Assembly: GCA_937923375.1 (NCBI GenBank)
Contig: CALAJG010000298.1
Span: forward strand, 1-7,305
DNA: 7,305 nucleotides
Reading direction: 5' to 3'
From: an uncultured Leucothrix sp.
GTDB lineage: Bacteria > Pseudomonadota > Gammaproteobacteria > Thiotrichales > Thiotrichaceae
A program made the translations under genes and the position numbers. The stretch's first letter is position 1. The number at the start of each line of letters is the position of its first letter. This document shows positions 1 through 6,361 of the stretch, one piece after another. The notes below the pieces were generated by a model, which saw only the letters and a program-made list of their open reading frames with translations, was not told the DNA's origin and ran no database searches.

Positions 1-1968
1 CTGGTTAGTTACAATCTCAAAGCCAGTGGCCTGTATGTGAGTGAAGACGAACAGCTGCAGGAGGCTCTCGATACGCAGCTGTCAATGCAGGAACGCGATA
101 AAGAAAAGCTTCCCGAGCTGCGGCATGTGAAAGAAGACAAGCAAAACACTATCAGTGGCTTAGACCAGCGTATCGGGGTTATCAACAATAATATCCAGCA
201 GTACGAACAACTAGGCCGTGAATGCCAACAGATAGTGATTGAGGTGGAGCAGCAGAAGCTGATTAATCTCGAAGCGCAGCGAGATGAATTGCAGGGTCAG
301 TTATTTAATGTACGCAATGAGGATTTAGGTGAGCTCGAAAAAAGCCTGCAGTTTAAGGAAGAGAAGCTCACTAAAACGCAGTCTCAGCTGAATAACTTAT
401 CCAGCACTTTGTTTGTTCAGTTGAAAAAGCAATTATCAGATCCAGAACTGGCCTTGCTTTATCAGCTTAGTAATGAGGAAATTTGGACGTTAATTAGTGG
501 CAAACAGTTTGAGCTTAGCGATGCTAAAGCGCTTAAATCGTTTCTCGAAAAGTCACTAAAAGGCAATAAGGCCGCTGCGTTTACCTTGCCTGGCCTGACA
601 CTAAATTTGTCTTCAGTATCGACCGCTGGATTACAACAAATGGGCAATCCTGATTTTCTTGAGAAACTTGTCGTTAAGCTGAGCACAGAGGCAGAGGTGC
701 TCCGTACAAAAATTGATGCCATCAACGAACACGCTTCATTAAAAGAAAAGTTGGATGAAACCAAGCATCAGATTGAAGTTACAGAGACAGCTATAAAGAA
801 ATATCAGAAATGGACAGATGGCGAGGCTGAGTATCAAGCTTGGATTGAGGAAAGTGAAGTCACCGCTGCCAGCATTTTACAACACCGCCAAGAAATGGCT
901 GAGTTAGATGAAAAAGCTCATGAGCTACGTCAAAAAGTCAAAGCCTACGCCGAGAAAATTACTACAACAAAGCAAGCGATTGAAGTCCTAAAAGGACAAA
1001 AGCGTTGGATAGAAACGCATCCCCCGCAGGAAGATTGGAACCCAGTTGAAGTGAATTACGACACGCTTACCTTCGAAACGCTTTACGATGCTTATCGCGA
1101 ACAGCATGAGGCTCTGGCCACTGAAGAACAAACCATGGTTCAGAATCTTGCTCGCCTGCGTAGCCGCTTTATTGACTTGACCGATTTAAATGACACAGAT
1201 GCTATTAAACATTTGAACCGTTTACTTGAGGCAATTCCAGAACAAGAAAAAGGCATTAATGACGAGTGGAAGCGTATATTCACTAGTTTTGCAGCACACT
1301 GTCGCGGCATTATCGATAGCGTGGATGCGATTGATAGCTATCTGGCAGACCTAAATCGCTTGCTCGCCAGACAAACCATTTCCAACTTGAAGTCGATTAA
1401 AATCATAATTGGTCGCAACGAATGGTATCGTCGTATTCTTAAAATCCGCGAGTGGAAAGAACATGACTTGCCATTGTTTGGAGGTTTGGATGAGTCTTCG
1501 ATTGACGATTTGTTAAAATCCATCAAACCGCTGTTGGAAAAGGTAAATATAACCGTGGCGGATCTATATGATTTAGTGCTTGAGGTCGTTGATACGCACG
1601 ATCAACAAAAGCAATACCAAAGTCTGGATCTGGAAAGTAATGGGACATCGATCACGGTTAAAACCATTATTTTCATCTCGATGATAAATCAGGCAGTGTC
1701 TGGTAAAAAGAATATTGGTGACACCATTCGACTGCCATTTTATGTGGATGAAATTGATAGCCTGGATGACGCTAATGCGCAGAACATTCATGACATTGCG
1801 TTGAAGCTGGGCCTAATTCCGATCTTTGCCAGTCCTAAGGGTAGCGGGATTTGTAAACGACTGTATCAGTTGGATAATAATCAACATGGTAAGCTTGAGG
1901 TTCGAAGAAAAGCTCCTGACTCGGGAAGGCTGCTGCTAGTGCAACCGACCTTTGAGCGGATTAGTTAA
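1..1968 (+). CDS. SMC/MukB-like coiled-coil ATPase (MksB/JetC type), C-terminal part, 5' end outside window
   Basis: This is the C-terminal 655 residues of a large SMC-like ATPase, probably the motor of a MksBEFG/Wadjet condensin that acts on plasmid DNA. The frame is open from base 1, and no Walker A is present, so the GTG at 37 is an internal codon and not the start. Residues about 10-130 and 230-345 are rich in E, K, Q and L, with heptad-like coiled-coil character. Between them, residues about 140-225 look globular and may be a hinge. The C-terminal head has a signature-like SNGTS (546-550), a Walker B LPFYVDEIDSLDD (578-590; D583, E584) and a MukB-like tail IPIFASPKGSG. In MukB the matching stretches read as a FLDEAARLD Walker B followed by an IIAAPE segment. 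The next gene is a Toprim protein 62 bp downstream, as in jetC-jetD. That this is SMC-like is well supported; the subfamily is inferred from the head motifs and the neighbour. A Rad50-like or other SMC defence ATPase remains possible. Confidence 0.8.
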   Translation: MVSYNLKASGLYVSEDEQLQEALDTQLSMQERDKEKLPELRHVKEDKQNTISGLDQRIGVINNNIQQYEQLGRECQQIVIEVEQQKLINLEAQRDELQGQLFNVRNEDLGELEKSLQFKEEKLTKTQSQLNNLSSTLFVQLKKQLSDPELALLYQLSNEEIWTLISGKQFELSDAKALKSFLEKSLKGNKAAAFTLPGLTLNLSSVSTAGLQQMGNPDFLEKLVVKLSTEAEVLRTKIDAINEHASLKEKLDETKHQIEVTETAIKKYQKWTDGEAEYQAWIEESEVTAASILQHRQEMAELDEKAHELRQKVKAYAEKITTTKQAIEVLKGQKRWIETHPPQEDWNPVEVNYDTLTFETLYDAYREQHEALATEEQTMVQNLARLRSRFIDLTDLNDTDAIKHLNRLLEAIPEQEKGINDEWKRIFTSFAAHCRGIIDSVDAIDSYLADLNRLLARQTISNLKSIKIIIGRNEWYRRILKIREWKEHDLPLFGGLDESSIDDLLKSIKPLLEKVNITVADLYDLVLEVVDTHDQQKQYQSLDLESNGTSITVKTIIFISMINQAVSGKKNIGDTIRLPFYVDEIDSLDDANAQNIHDIALKLGLIPIFASPKGSGICKRLYQLDNNQHGKLEVRRKAPDSGRLLLVQPTFERIS

Positions 1969-1976
1969 CCCCTTTT

Positions 1977-2021
1977 CAGTTAATAGTGATATCGAGCATT
2001 TTGCTACTTTGTGATTAACTG
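1977..2021. repeat. Inverted repeat in the SMC-Toprim intergenic gap
   Basis: The arms CAGTTAAT (1977-1984) and ATTAACTG (2014-2021) are perfect 8-bp complements separated by 29 bp, and they nearly fill the 62-bp gap between the two genes. There is no T-tract after the right arm, so it is not a standard terminator. The right arm runs into the weak ribosome-binding region of the downstream gene (GGA at 2021-2023). It may be a protein-binding site or an RNA fold that tunes expression of the nuclease, or chance in AT-rich DNA. Confidence 0.35.
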
Positions 2022-2030
2022 GATTTCGCT

Positions 2031-2921
2031 ATGTCACATTACATTTCAAAAACGGCAAAATTATTTGCGGATTTAGTCGAAAAAGGCCGTATTTCAGCGT
2101 CTAGCGTTGACCGTGGCAGCCCGGATACTAAATTGCAGTTTGCCAGGCTAGATAATGCTGGCATTGTAAAAAAGCAGCGTAGCGGTGGCGGGAATTGCTA
2201 TCGATTACTGCACCCCGATAAGTTGCAGAGTTTTATCGATGCGAATTTTCCCAGCGGATTAATCAAACCAGAAGATAGCGACAGTGCAAATCGTACTTTT
2301 GGTGTGCTGACCCGAGGTGACAGTAAAACACTTACAGCACTCGGTTTCGATCTTGTGATGCTGCGTGGCAATGTTGGGTTGATGATAAATAAGGAACCTT
2401 ATCAACCAGGAAATTCAGATAGTGCATTTCTCAGCCTTAAAATATCGGAAGAACAAAAAATCACATTGCTTTCCGACAATTGTAGAATTATCACCGTTGA
2501 AAACCCCACGGTATTTACAGAACTAAAAAAGATAACGGATCTAGAGTGGGATCTTGCCATTTACACAGCTGGCAAAATGTCAACGCTGCTGCTGGATCAA
2601 TTGCAACTGTGGCAGGAAGCTGGACATAGCCTACTTCATTTTGGCGATTATGATTATTTCGGCCTCTTGGAATATGCTCGGATACTAGAGCGCTGCTCGT
2701 TTGCTGAAATTTTTTTCCCAACTCGTCTAACGCATCAATTCATTGATGAATATGGAACCCCTGAACTGCACCAAAAACAAATAGCCCAACACGGAAGCTT
2801 ACTGAAGAAGCTTGAAACATTAGCTGAGTCTGCGCAAAAGGAAAATCTCATTGGCATTCATAAGCTATTACAGAGCACTTCAAAGGGACTTGAGCAGGAA
2901 GCCTTTTTGAAAACCAAGTAA
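2031..2921 (+). CDS. Toprim-domain nuclease-like protein, short JetD/MksG relative
   Basis: This 296-residue protein probably acts as the DNA-cleaving partner of the SMC ATPase encoded just upstream. Residues 1-75 look like a winged helix: helical at first, then LDNAGIVKKQRSGGG and a YRLL strand. Residues about 95-120 (RGDSK.., G..L..LRGN) resemble the lead-in of JetD/topoisomerase VI-A proteins. The Toprim domain shows its first acidic residue in VENPTVF (E157) and the DxD motif in HFGDYDYFGL (D206, D208). The C-terminus carries GLEQEAFL, like the LEQE motif near the end of JetD. In Wadjet, JetD cuts circular plasmids after loop extrusion by JetABC. At 296 residues it is clearly shorter than the roughly 400 residues I recall for JetD, so it may be a distinct subfamily. 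The start has only a weak Shine-Dalgarno (GGA, 7 nt before ATG), which suggests coupled or low translation. Toprim assignment is strong; nuclease activity is inferred. Confidence 0.75.
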   Translation: MSHYISKTAKLFADLVEKGRISASSVDRGSPDTKLQFARLDNAGIVKKQRSGGGNCYRLLHPDKLQSFIDANFPSGLIKPEDSDSANRTFGVLTRGDSKTLTALGFDLVMLRGNVGLMINKEPYQPGNSDSAFLSLKISEEQKITLLSDNCRIITVENPTVFTELKKITDLEWDLAIYTAGKMSTLLLDQLQLWQEAGHSLLHFGDYDYFGLLEYARILERCSFAEIFFPTRLTHQFIDEYGTPELHQKQIAQHGSLLKKLETLAESAQKENLIGIHKLLQSTSKGLEQEAFLKTK

Positions 2922-2924
2922 AGC

Positions 2925-3746
2925 TTAAGAAATCCAGTCGCTAGGATCAACCTTGTAATAGGCCTTGAGTTCCGTAAACAACGCTGGGTGTTCTGCTTGC
3001 ATTTGCTTCGGCATTTCAAAAAACGTCTCCGTGACTACCGCAAAAAACTCAGCAGGATTAGTCGTTCCATACTTATCAATCAAGGTTTCATCCCCACGAT
3101 AAGCCGCTTGGCGTAGGCTTTCATACTCTTCTGTCAGCACATTAGCCCAGCGCTTAGAGCGAACAGCATCCCCTAGAAACGGGGCGCCATTGGTCGCGCC
3201 TGAGGCATGATCTAACTGATGCGCAAACTCATGGATCGCCACATTGGCGCCGTCATTAAAGTCTTTATTGCCTTTGAGTACATCGTCCCATGACAAGATC
3301 ACTTTTCCATTGTCCCAAGACTCGCCTAGAACGCCATGGCGGTGCTCTACCGGTAAACCTTCAGGATTTAATGACTCACGTTTAACTAAAAACGCATCGG
3401 GATAGATAAGAATATATTTCAGATCAGACATGATATCGCTGTCGCGATTGAGCAGCAGCATACAGGCCGAAGCGGACACGGTAACGCGAATTTCATCGGT
3501 AATCTCAAGACCAGCACAGCCAATGAACTCTTTTTCATGAATAAACTGTTTGATGCGGGTTTTAAGCTGCAGCTGTAAGTCCGTAGGCATGCGGCGAAAC
3601 ACTGGGAAATTTTTCCTGAGCGTTTTGCGCCATGCCTCTGGAAACGGCTCCTCGACGGCGCGGCTTAACTGGTAACGTGGCCAGGCAAACGCGGCAATGG
3701 CACCGATGACAATCGTGATCATTAAAATCGTAGAAACGTCTGGCAT
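2925..3746 (-). CDS. mtfA: MtfA-family zinc metallopeptidase with N-terminal membrane anchor
   Basis: This is a 273-residue member of the MtfA (YeeI) family, zinc peptidases of the M90 type. E. coli MtfA binds the glucose repressor Mlc and has aminopeptidase activity. The active site is in AIHEFAHQLDHASG (HEFAH 172-176; H172, E173, H176), and the downstream NPAEFFAVVTETFFE (about 230-244) supplies the probable third zinc ligand, E233, matching the DPAECFAVLSEYFF segment I recall from E. coli. IYPDAFLV and VILSWDDV are further family blocks. Residues 5-23 form a hydrophobic segment (ILMITIVIGAIAAFAW) followed by R and K residues, so the protein is probably anchored with its catalytic part in the cytoplasm. 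E. coli MtfA lacks this anchor. A good Shine-Dalgarno (AGGA, 3755-3758, 8 nt spacing) supports the start. Its stop lies 3 bp from the stop of the Toprim gene. Family assignment is firm; its partner in this organism is unknown. Confidence 0.93.
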   Translation of the reverse strand: MPDVSTILMITIVIGAIAAFAWPRYQLSRAVEEPFPEAWRKTLRKNFPVFRRMPTDLQLQLKTRIKQFIHEKEFIGCAGLEITDEIRVTVSASACMLLLNRDSDIMSDLKYILIYPDAFLVKRESLNPEGLPVEHRHGVLGESWDNGKVILSWDDVLKGNKDFNDGANVAIHEFAHQLDHASGATNGAPFLGDAVRSKRWANVLTEEYESLRQAAYRGDETLIDKYGTTNPAEFFAVVTETFFEMPKQMQAEHPALFTELKAYYKVDPSDWIS

Positions 3747-3778
3747 TTAAACCATCCTATTGCGCACAAGGCGTGCTG

Positions 3779-3840
3779 ATCCTAAGATGATTCTGTCTCT
3801 ACAACCCTATTTCAAGAGCTGTGGAGACAGATGGTAGGAT
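3779..3840. repeat. Nested inverted repeats around the mtfA promoter
   Basis: Two pairs of complementary arms are nested. The outer pair is ATCCTA (3779-3784) with TAGGAT (3835-3840). The inner pair is CTGTCTC (3793-3799) with GAGACAG (3824-3830), the inner centres being 31 bp apart, about three helical turns. They bracket the predicted -35 box of mtfA. No T-tract follows on either strand, so a terminator for the upstream permease gene is not well supported. An overlapping alternative pairing, AGCTGT (3817-3822) with ACAGCT (3846-3851), also exists. The layout fits a repressor or looping site, but no known regulator is recognised. Confidence 0.45.
3787..3815 (-). promoter_or_regulatory. Predicted sigma70 promoter of mtfA
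   Basis: Read on the minus strand, TTGAAA (-35, complement of 3810-3815; five of six consensus bases) is followed after exactly 17 bp by AATCAT (-10, complement of 3787-3792; four of six). Transcription would start near 3780, leaving a leader of about 34 nt before the mtfA ATG. It lies in the 109-bp gap after the permease gene, so mtfA can be transcribed on its own. The prediction rests on box match and spacing only. Confidence 0.45.
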
Positions 3841-3855
3841 ATTTTACAGCTGGCG

Positions 3856-5697
3856 CTAGGCAGGCACTAACGACAAGGGATACATAAGCGGTAGAATCAC
3901 GCTGTAAGAAAGCCACATAATGAGCGTTAACGGGATGCCTACACGCAGAAAATCTGTGAAAGTATAGTTACCCGCACTCATAATGAGCAGATTCGTTTTA
4001 TAGGCCATTGGTGTCGCATAGCTCATATTCGCACCGAATAAAACGGCCAAAACGAAAGGCTCTGGGTTGAGGCCTAGGCTATTGGCAATACTCACTGCAA
4101 TGGGAGTACCAATAACCGCCGCAGCATTGTTAGATACCACATTGGTGAAGATCGCCATCAACAGGATTAGGCCGCTCAAAATCATGGGTCCAGATGCGCC
4201 AGCAGTGGCTGTGACAAAGCCATTGGCGACAAATTCACTGGCTCCGGTGATCGTCATGGCCTGCCCCAGCGCTAGACTGGATACTACAATCATAATCACT
4301 GGAGTATTAAGCGAACGCGCAATATCATTCCAATTCAGGCATCCCGCCAGCAACATGAGCAACACGCCGATTACCGAACTCACCGCTATCGGCATTAAAC
4401 CAATCGCCGCCAGTGCGATGACCATAAACATAATTAAAATCGCCAAGGGCGCTTTCTTAGACTGAGGCAGTTCAATATTACTGTCCAGGATCAAAAATTC
4501 GTGTTCCAATTTCAATGTGTCGATGTCATCACGACTTCCCTGGGCCAGTAAAATATCACCAAGCTGTAAGCGTAAATAACCTAACCCTCGCGGCATTTCC
4601 CGAACTTTACCGCCACCCCGATGCACTGCCAATGCAATCATCTTATAGTTTTCAATAAACCGAGTGGACTGCAAGGTTTTGCCCAACAGTGGGGAACGTT
4701 GGTCAATAATAATTTCAATTACCGCCTGATCATCATTCTTTAATGGATGCTCATCATCGACTCGTTCATTTTTGGCGTACAGTACGGTGTCAGTCGCCGC
4801 TTCATACAGCCTCAGCTGCTCAGGCGTATCGTGAACCAAAATCTTGTCCCCAACCCGGATAATCACATCTGGCAAGGGCACGACAAATGAGGTCTCGCTG
4901 CGGCGTATTTTATCAACCTGCAGCTGGCCTTTGGTTGCGTTGATTAGCTCTTCCAATGTTTTTCCAACCGCACTGCTTTCCTCAGTGACTAACAGCTGCG
5001 CAGTATAAACGCGACTACTGGCATCCGTAAGTGGCAAATCACGTGTTGGCAGGATACGCGGCGCTATCAGCCACAAAAAACACAGACCAACGACCGACCC
5101 CATTAAGGCCGGTATGAAAAAATCAAACACCTCCATCTTGGGTAAACCCAAATCATTAGCCACGCTCACCACCAGCAGGTTGGTCGAGGTGCCAATCGTT
5201 GTGCCCATGCCACCGATCAAACTGGCAAATCCCATCGGCATGAGCAGTGCGGAAGGGTTGGACTGAGTATGCAACGCAACGCTGACTAGTATTGGAATCA
5301 GCAACACAACAATCGGGGTATTATTGATAAACGCACTTAAACCAGCGGCAATCAGCAACGTGGTTAGTAATGAAACGGAAGGACTATGTTTCCACATGCG
5401 TGATAGCAGATGACCGATAGGTTCCAGTGCGCCAGTCTTTACGAGGCCCGTTCCAACAATCATTAACGCGCAAACAGAAATTAACGCTTCGTGACCAAAA
5501 CCCTGAAAGAAATTGACCGTTTTAAACAGTTTCCGCTCACCGTCGATTTCATAGTGATAAGGAAACACCGAAAAGCCGAATACCAATAAACACAGCACGA
5601 TGAGTGCAGAGGTTTGCAGCAGAATTTTTTCTCGAGTAAATAATAGTAATGCGACGAATGTTAAAGCCAGTACGGCTATAGCATGAGGATCGGGCAT
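3856..5697 (-). CDS. SLC13/DASS-family anion permease with two TrkA-C domains
   Basis: This 613-residue inner-membrane transporter belongs to the SLC13 (DASS/CitMHS-like) group of sodium-coupled or related carriers for dicarboxylates, citrate or sulfate. The N-terminal half (residues 5-215) has about six hydrophobic segments and carries the re-entrant motif FINNTPIVVLLIP (NNT 125-127) and GTSTNLL (169-175). Residues about 230-405 are soluble and form two TrkA-C (RCK-C) domains: VGKTLEEL..RVGDKILVHD (about 244-290) and LLGKTLQST..LQLGDILLAQG (about 338-387). The C-terminal half (415-613) repeats the membrane fold with VSNNAAAVIGTP (521-532) and ATPMAYKTNLLI (561-572). The two SNN/NNT motifs are the expected paired ion and substrate sites. 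TrkA-C domains usually sense small ligands and may gate transport. The start is supported by an AAAGG Shine-Dalgarno (5708-5712). The substrate cannot be read from the sequence; nearby icmF hints weakly at carboxylate use. Confidence 0.9.
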   Translation of the reverse strand: MPDPHAIAVLALTFVALLLFTREKILLQTSALIVLCLLVFGFSVFPYHYEIDGERKLFKTVNFFQGFGHEALISVCALMIVGTGLVKTGALEPIGHLLSRMWKHSPSVSLLTTLLIAAGLSAFINNTPIVVLLIPILVSVALHTQSNPSALLMPMGFASLIGGMGTTIGTSTNLLVVSVANDLGLPKMEVFDFFIPALMGSVVGLCFLWLIAPRILPTRDLPLTDASSRVYTAQLLVTEESSAVGKTLEELINATKGQLQVDKIRRSETSFVVPLPDVIIRVGDKILVHDTPEQLRLYEAATDTVLYAKNERVDDEHPLKNDDQAVIEIIIDQRSPLLGKTLQSTRFIENYKMIALAVHRGGGKVREMPRGLGYLRLQLGDILLAQGSRDDIDTLKLEHEFLILDSNIELPQSKKAPLAILIMFMVIALAAIGLMPIAVSSVIGVLLMLLAGCLNWNDIARSLNTPVIMIVVSSLALGQAMTITGASEFVANGFVTATAGASGPMILSGLILLMAIFTNVVSNNAAAVIGTPIAVSIANSLGLNPEPFVLAVLFGANMSYATPMAYKTNLLIMSAGNYTFTDFLRVGIPLTLIMWLSYSVILPLMYPLSLVPA

Positions 5698-5739
5698 TGT
5701 TTAAGTACCTTTATTTTAAGGACAAGTGTGACATCTTCA

Positions 5740-5767
5740 CTAATATTTTTAATATCAAATTGGTCAA
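5740..5767 (-). promoter_or_regulatory. Predicted sigma70 promoter of the SLC13 permease gene
   Basis: On the minus strand TTGACC (-35, complement of 5762-5767; five of six) is followed by a 16-bp AT-rich spacer and TATTAG (-10, complement of 5740-5745; four of six). The predicted transcript starts near 5733, about 36 nt before the ATG. It lies in the 196-bp gap 5698-5893, which is strikingly AT-rich and holds no gene I can support. This argues that the permease is not simply cotranscribed with the MerR gene upstream. Confidence 0.5.
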
Positions 5768-5893
5768 TAAATCATCTCCAAGCGTGTGCTCAATCTTAAT
5801 GATACCAACTTTTGAAATGTATATTCAGATCAGCGGACATTAACTTAATAGCTAAAAATGAAAATCATATGGATGCTCACCAACTTAAGGCCT

Positions 5894-6295
5894 TTACTGA
5901 TTCGCTGTGTTTTCAAGTTCTGCGAGCGTCTCTTTGGCACGCTCGCAGACACTCTCAATATCAACCACCGCCAGCTCAAGTTCTTCCCTTTGTAGCCTCA
6001 GTATTTCCAGTCGCTGCTCCATAATATCGAGTAAATAGATGATTTGTTTCTTCTCACCCTCGACCGGTTTGGAGTCATACAAATCGAACATTTCTTTGAC
6101 TTGAGCCAGTGTAAAGCCGATGCGTTTACCACGGAGTATAAGCTGAAGTCGCACCCTGTCTCGTTCCTGATAAATACGCTTGCTGCCATCACGCTCCGGC
6201 GCTAGCAATCCAGACTCTTCATATAGTCTTATTGCACGCGTCGTCACATCAAATTCTTTAGATAAGTCTGAGATGGTATAGGTTTTGTTTGGCAT
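5894..6295 (-). CDS. MerR-family transcriptional regulator, LiuR-like
   Basis: This 133-residue regulator has a MerR winged helix-turn-helix at residues 5-72 (YTISDLSKEFDVTTRAIRLY, then ESGLL, 27-31, and the wing with R..D..R.). The block LILRGKRIGFTLAQVKEM (52-69) followed by DLYD strongly recalls LiuR, the MerR-type regulator of branched-chain amino acid and acyl-CoA degradation in gammaproteobacteria. Residues about 82-130 are the dimerisation coiled coil. Only one cysteine (C117) is present and there is no metal-binding cysteine loop, which fits an organic effector, possibly an acyl-CoA. An upstream ATG at 6331 would add 12 residues, but the MPNKTYTIS start at 6295 fits family length and has a GGAA Shine-Dalgarno 7 nt ahead. 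It is divergent from icmF, with a palindrome between the genes that it probably binds. MerR assignment is firm; LiuR orthology is likely but unproven. Confidence 0.88.
   Translation of the reverse strand: MPNKTYTISDLSKEFDVTTRAIRLYEESGLLAPERDGSKRIYQERDRVRLQLILRGKRIGFTLAQVKEMFDLYDSKPVEGEKKQIIYLLDIMEQRLEILRLQREELELAVVDIESVCERAKETLAELENTANQ
5919..5949 (-). repeat. Perfect 11-bp hairpin inside the 3' end of the merR gene
   Basis: The arms TCTGCGAGCGT (5919-5929) and ACGCTCGCAGA (5939-5949) are exact complements with a 9-nt loop, giving a GC-rich stem in the last 60 nt of the regulator gene (codons for about SVCERAKETLAE). No T-tract follows on either strand, so it is not a canonical intrinsic terminator. 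It could act as a 3' mRNA stabiliser or a partial terminator reducing readthrough into the permease gene, or it may be a coincidence of codon choice. Confidence 0.5.
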
Positions 6296-6302
6296 TAAGG
6301 AT

Positions 6303-6306
6303 TTCC
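6303..6306 (-). promoter_or_regulatory. Ribosome-binding site that decides the merR start
   Basis: GGAA on the minus strand (complement of TTCC) lies 7 nt before the ATG at 6295. The alternative in-frame ATG at 6331 has no comparable site ahead of it. With the usual MerR N-terminus beginning just before YTIS, this favours the shorter 133-residue product. Confidence 0.6.
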
Positions 6307-6337
6307 AAGTATTTAGGATAGGACTCTGCAATAATCA

Positions 6338-6359
6338 TTAAAACTTAACGTAGTTTTAA
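6338..6359. promoter_or_regulatory. Second dyad in the merR-icmF intergenic region
   Basis: TTAAAACT (6338-6345) and AGTTTTAA (6352-6359) are perfect 8-bp complements around TAACGT. The centre lies 24 bp from that of the 14-bp palindrome downstream, and both share an ACGT near the core. It may be a secondary operator or part of the merR promoter region. No T-rich terminator arrangement is seen. Confidence 0.4.
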
Positions 6360-6361
6360 GG

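Noticed and set aside
37..39. GTG codon as the start of the SMC-like gene
   Set aside because: The reading frame is open back to base 1 with similar sequence (LVSYNLKASGLY), and the product would lack the Walker A head, so the gene continues upstream.
462..764. Minus-strand open frame inside the SMC gene
   Set aside because: It lies antisense within a well-supported coding region, has no recognisable domain and no convincing ribosome-binding site.
1338..1791. Two further minus-strand open frames in the SMC head region
   Set aside because: They overlap conserved head motifs on the other strand and show no protein features of their own.
2515..2721. Minus-strand open frame inside the Toprim gene
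   Set aside because: It is a shadow of the region encoding the VENPTVF and GDYDYFGL motifs.
3779..3840. Intrinsic terminator for the permease gene
   Set aside because: The paired arms have unequal internal gaps, a 24-nt loop and no T-tract after the stem.
4067..4465. 132-residue plus-strand open frame within the permease gene
   Set aside because: It is antisense to the membrane half containing SNN and TPMAYKTN motifs; its hydrophobic composition is explained by the opposite strand.
5812..6024. Plus-strand open frame overlapping the end of the merR gene
   Set aside because: The second half is antisense to the MerR coiled coil, and the first half has no domain or good ribosome-binding site.
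6296..6331. Longer N-terminus for the MerR regulator starting at 6331
   Set aside because: The family begins just before the YTIS segment, and the ATG at 6295 has a GGAA site at good spacing.
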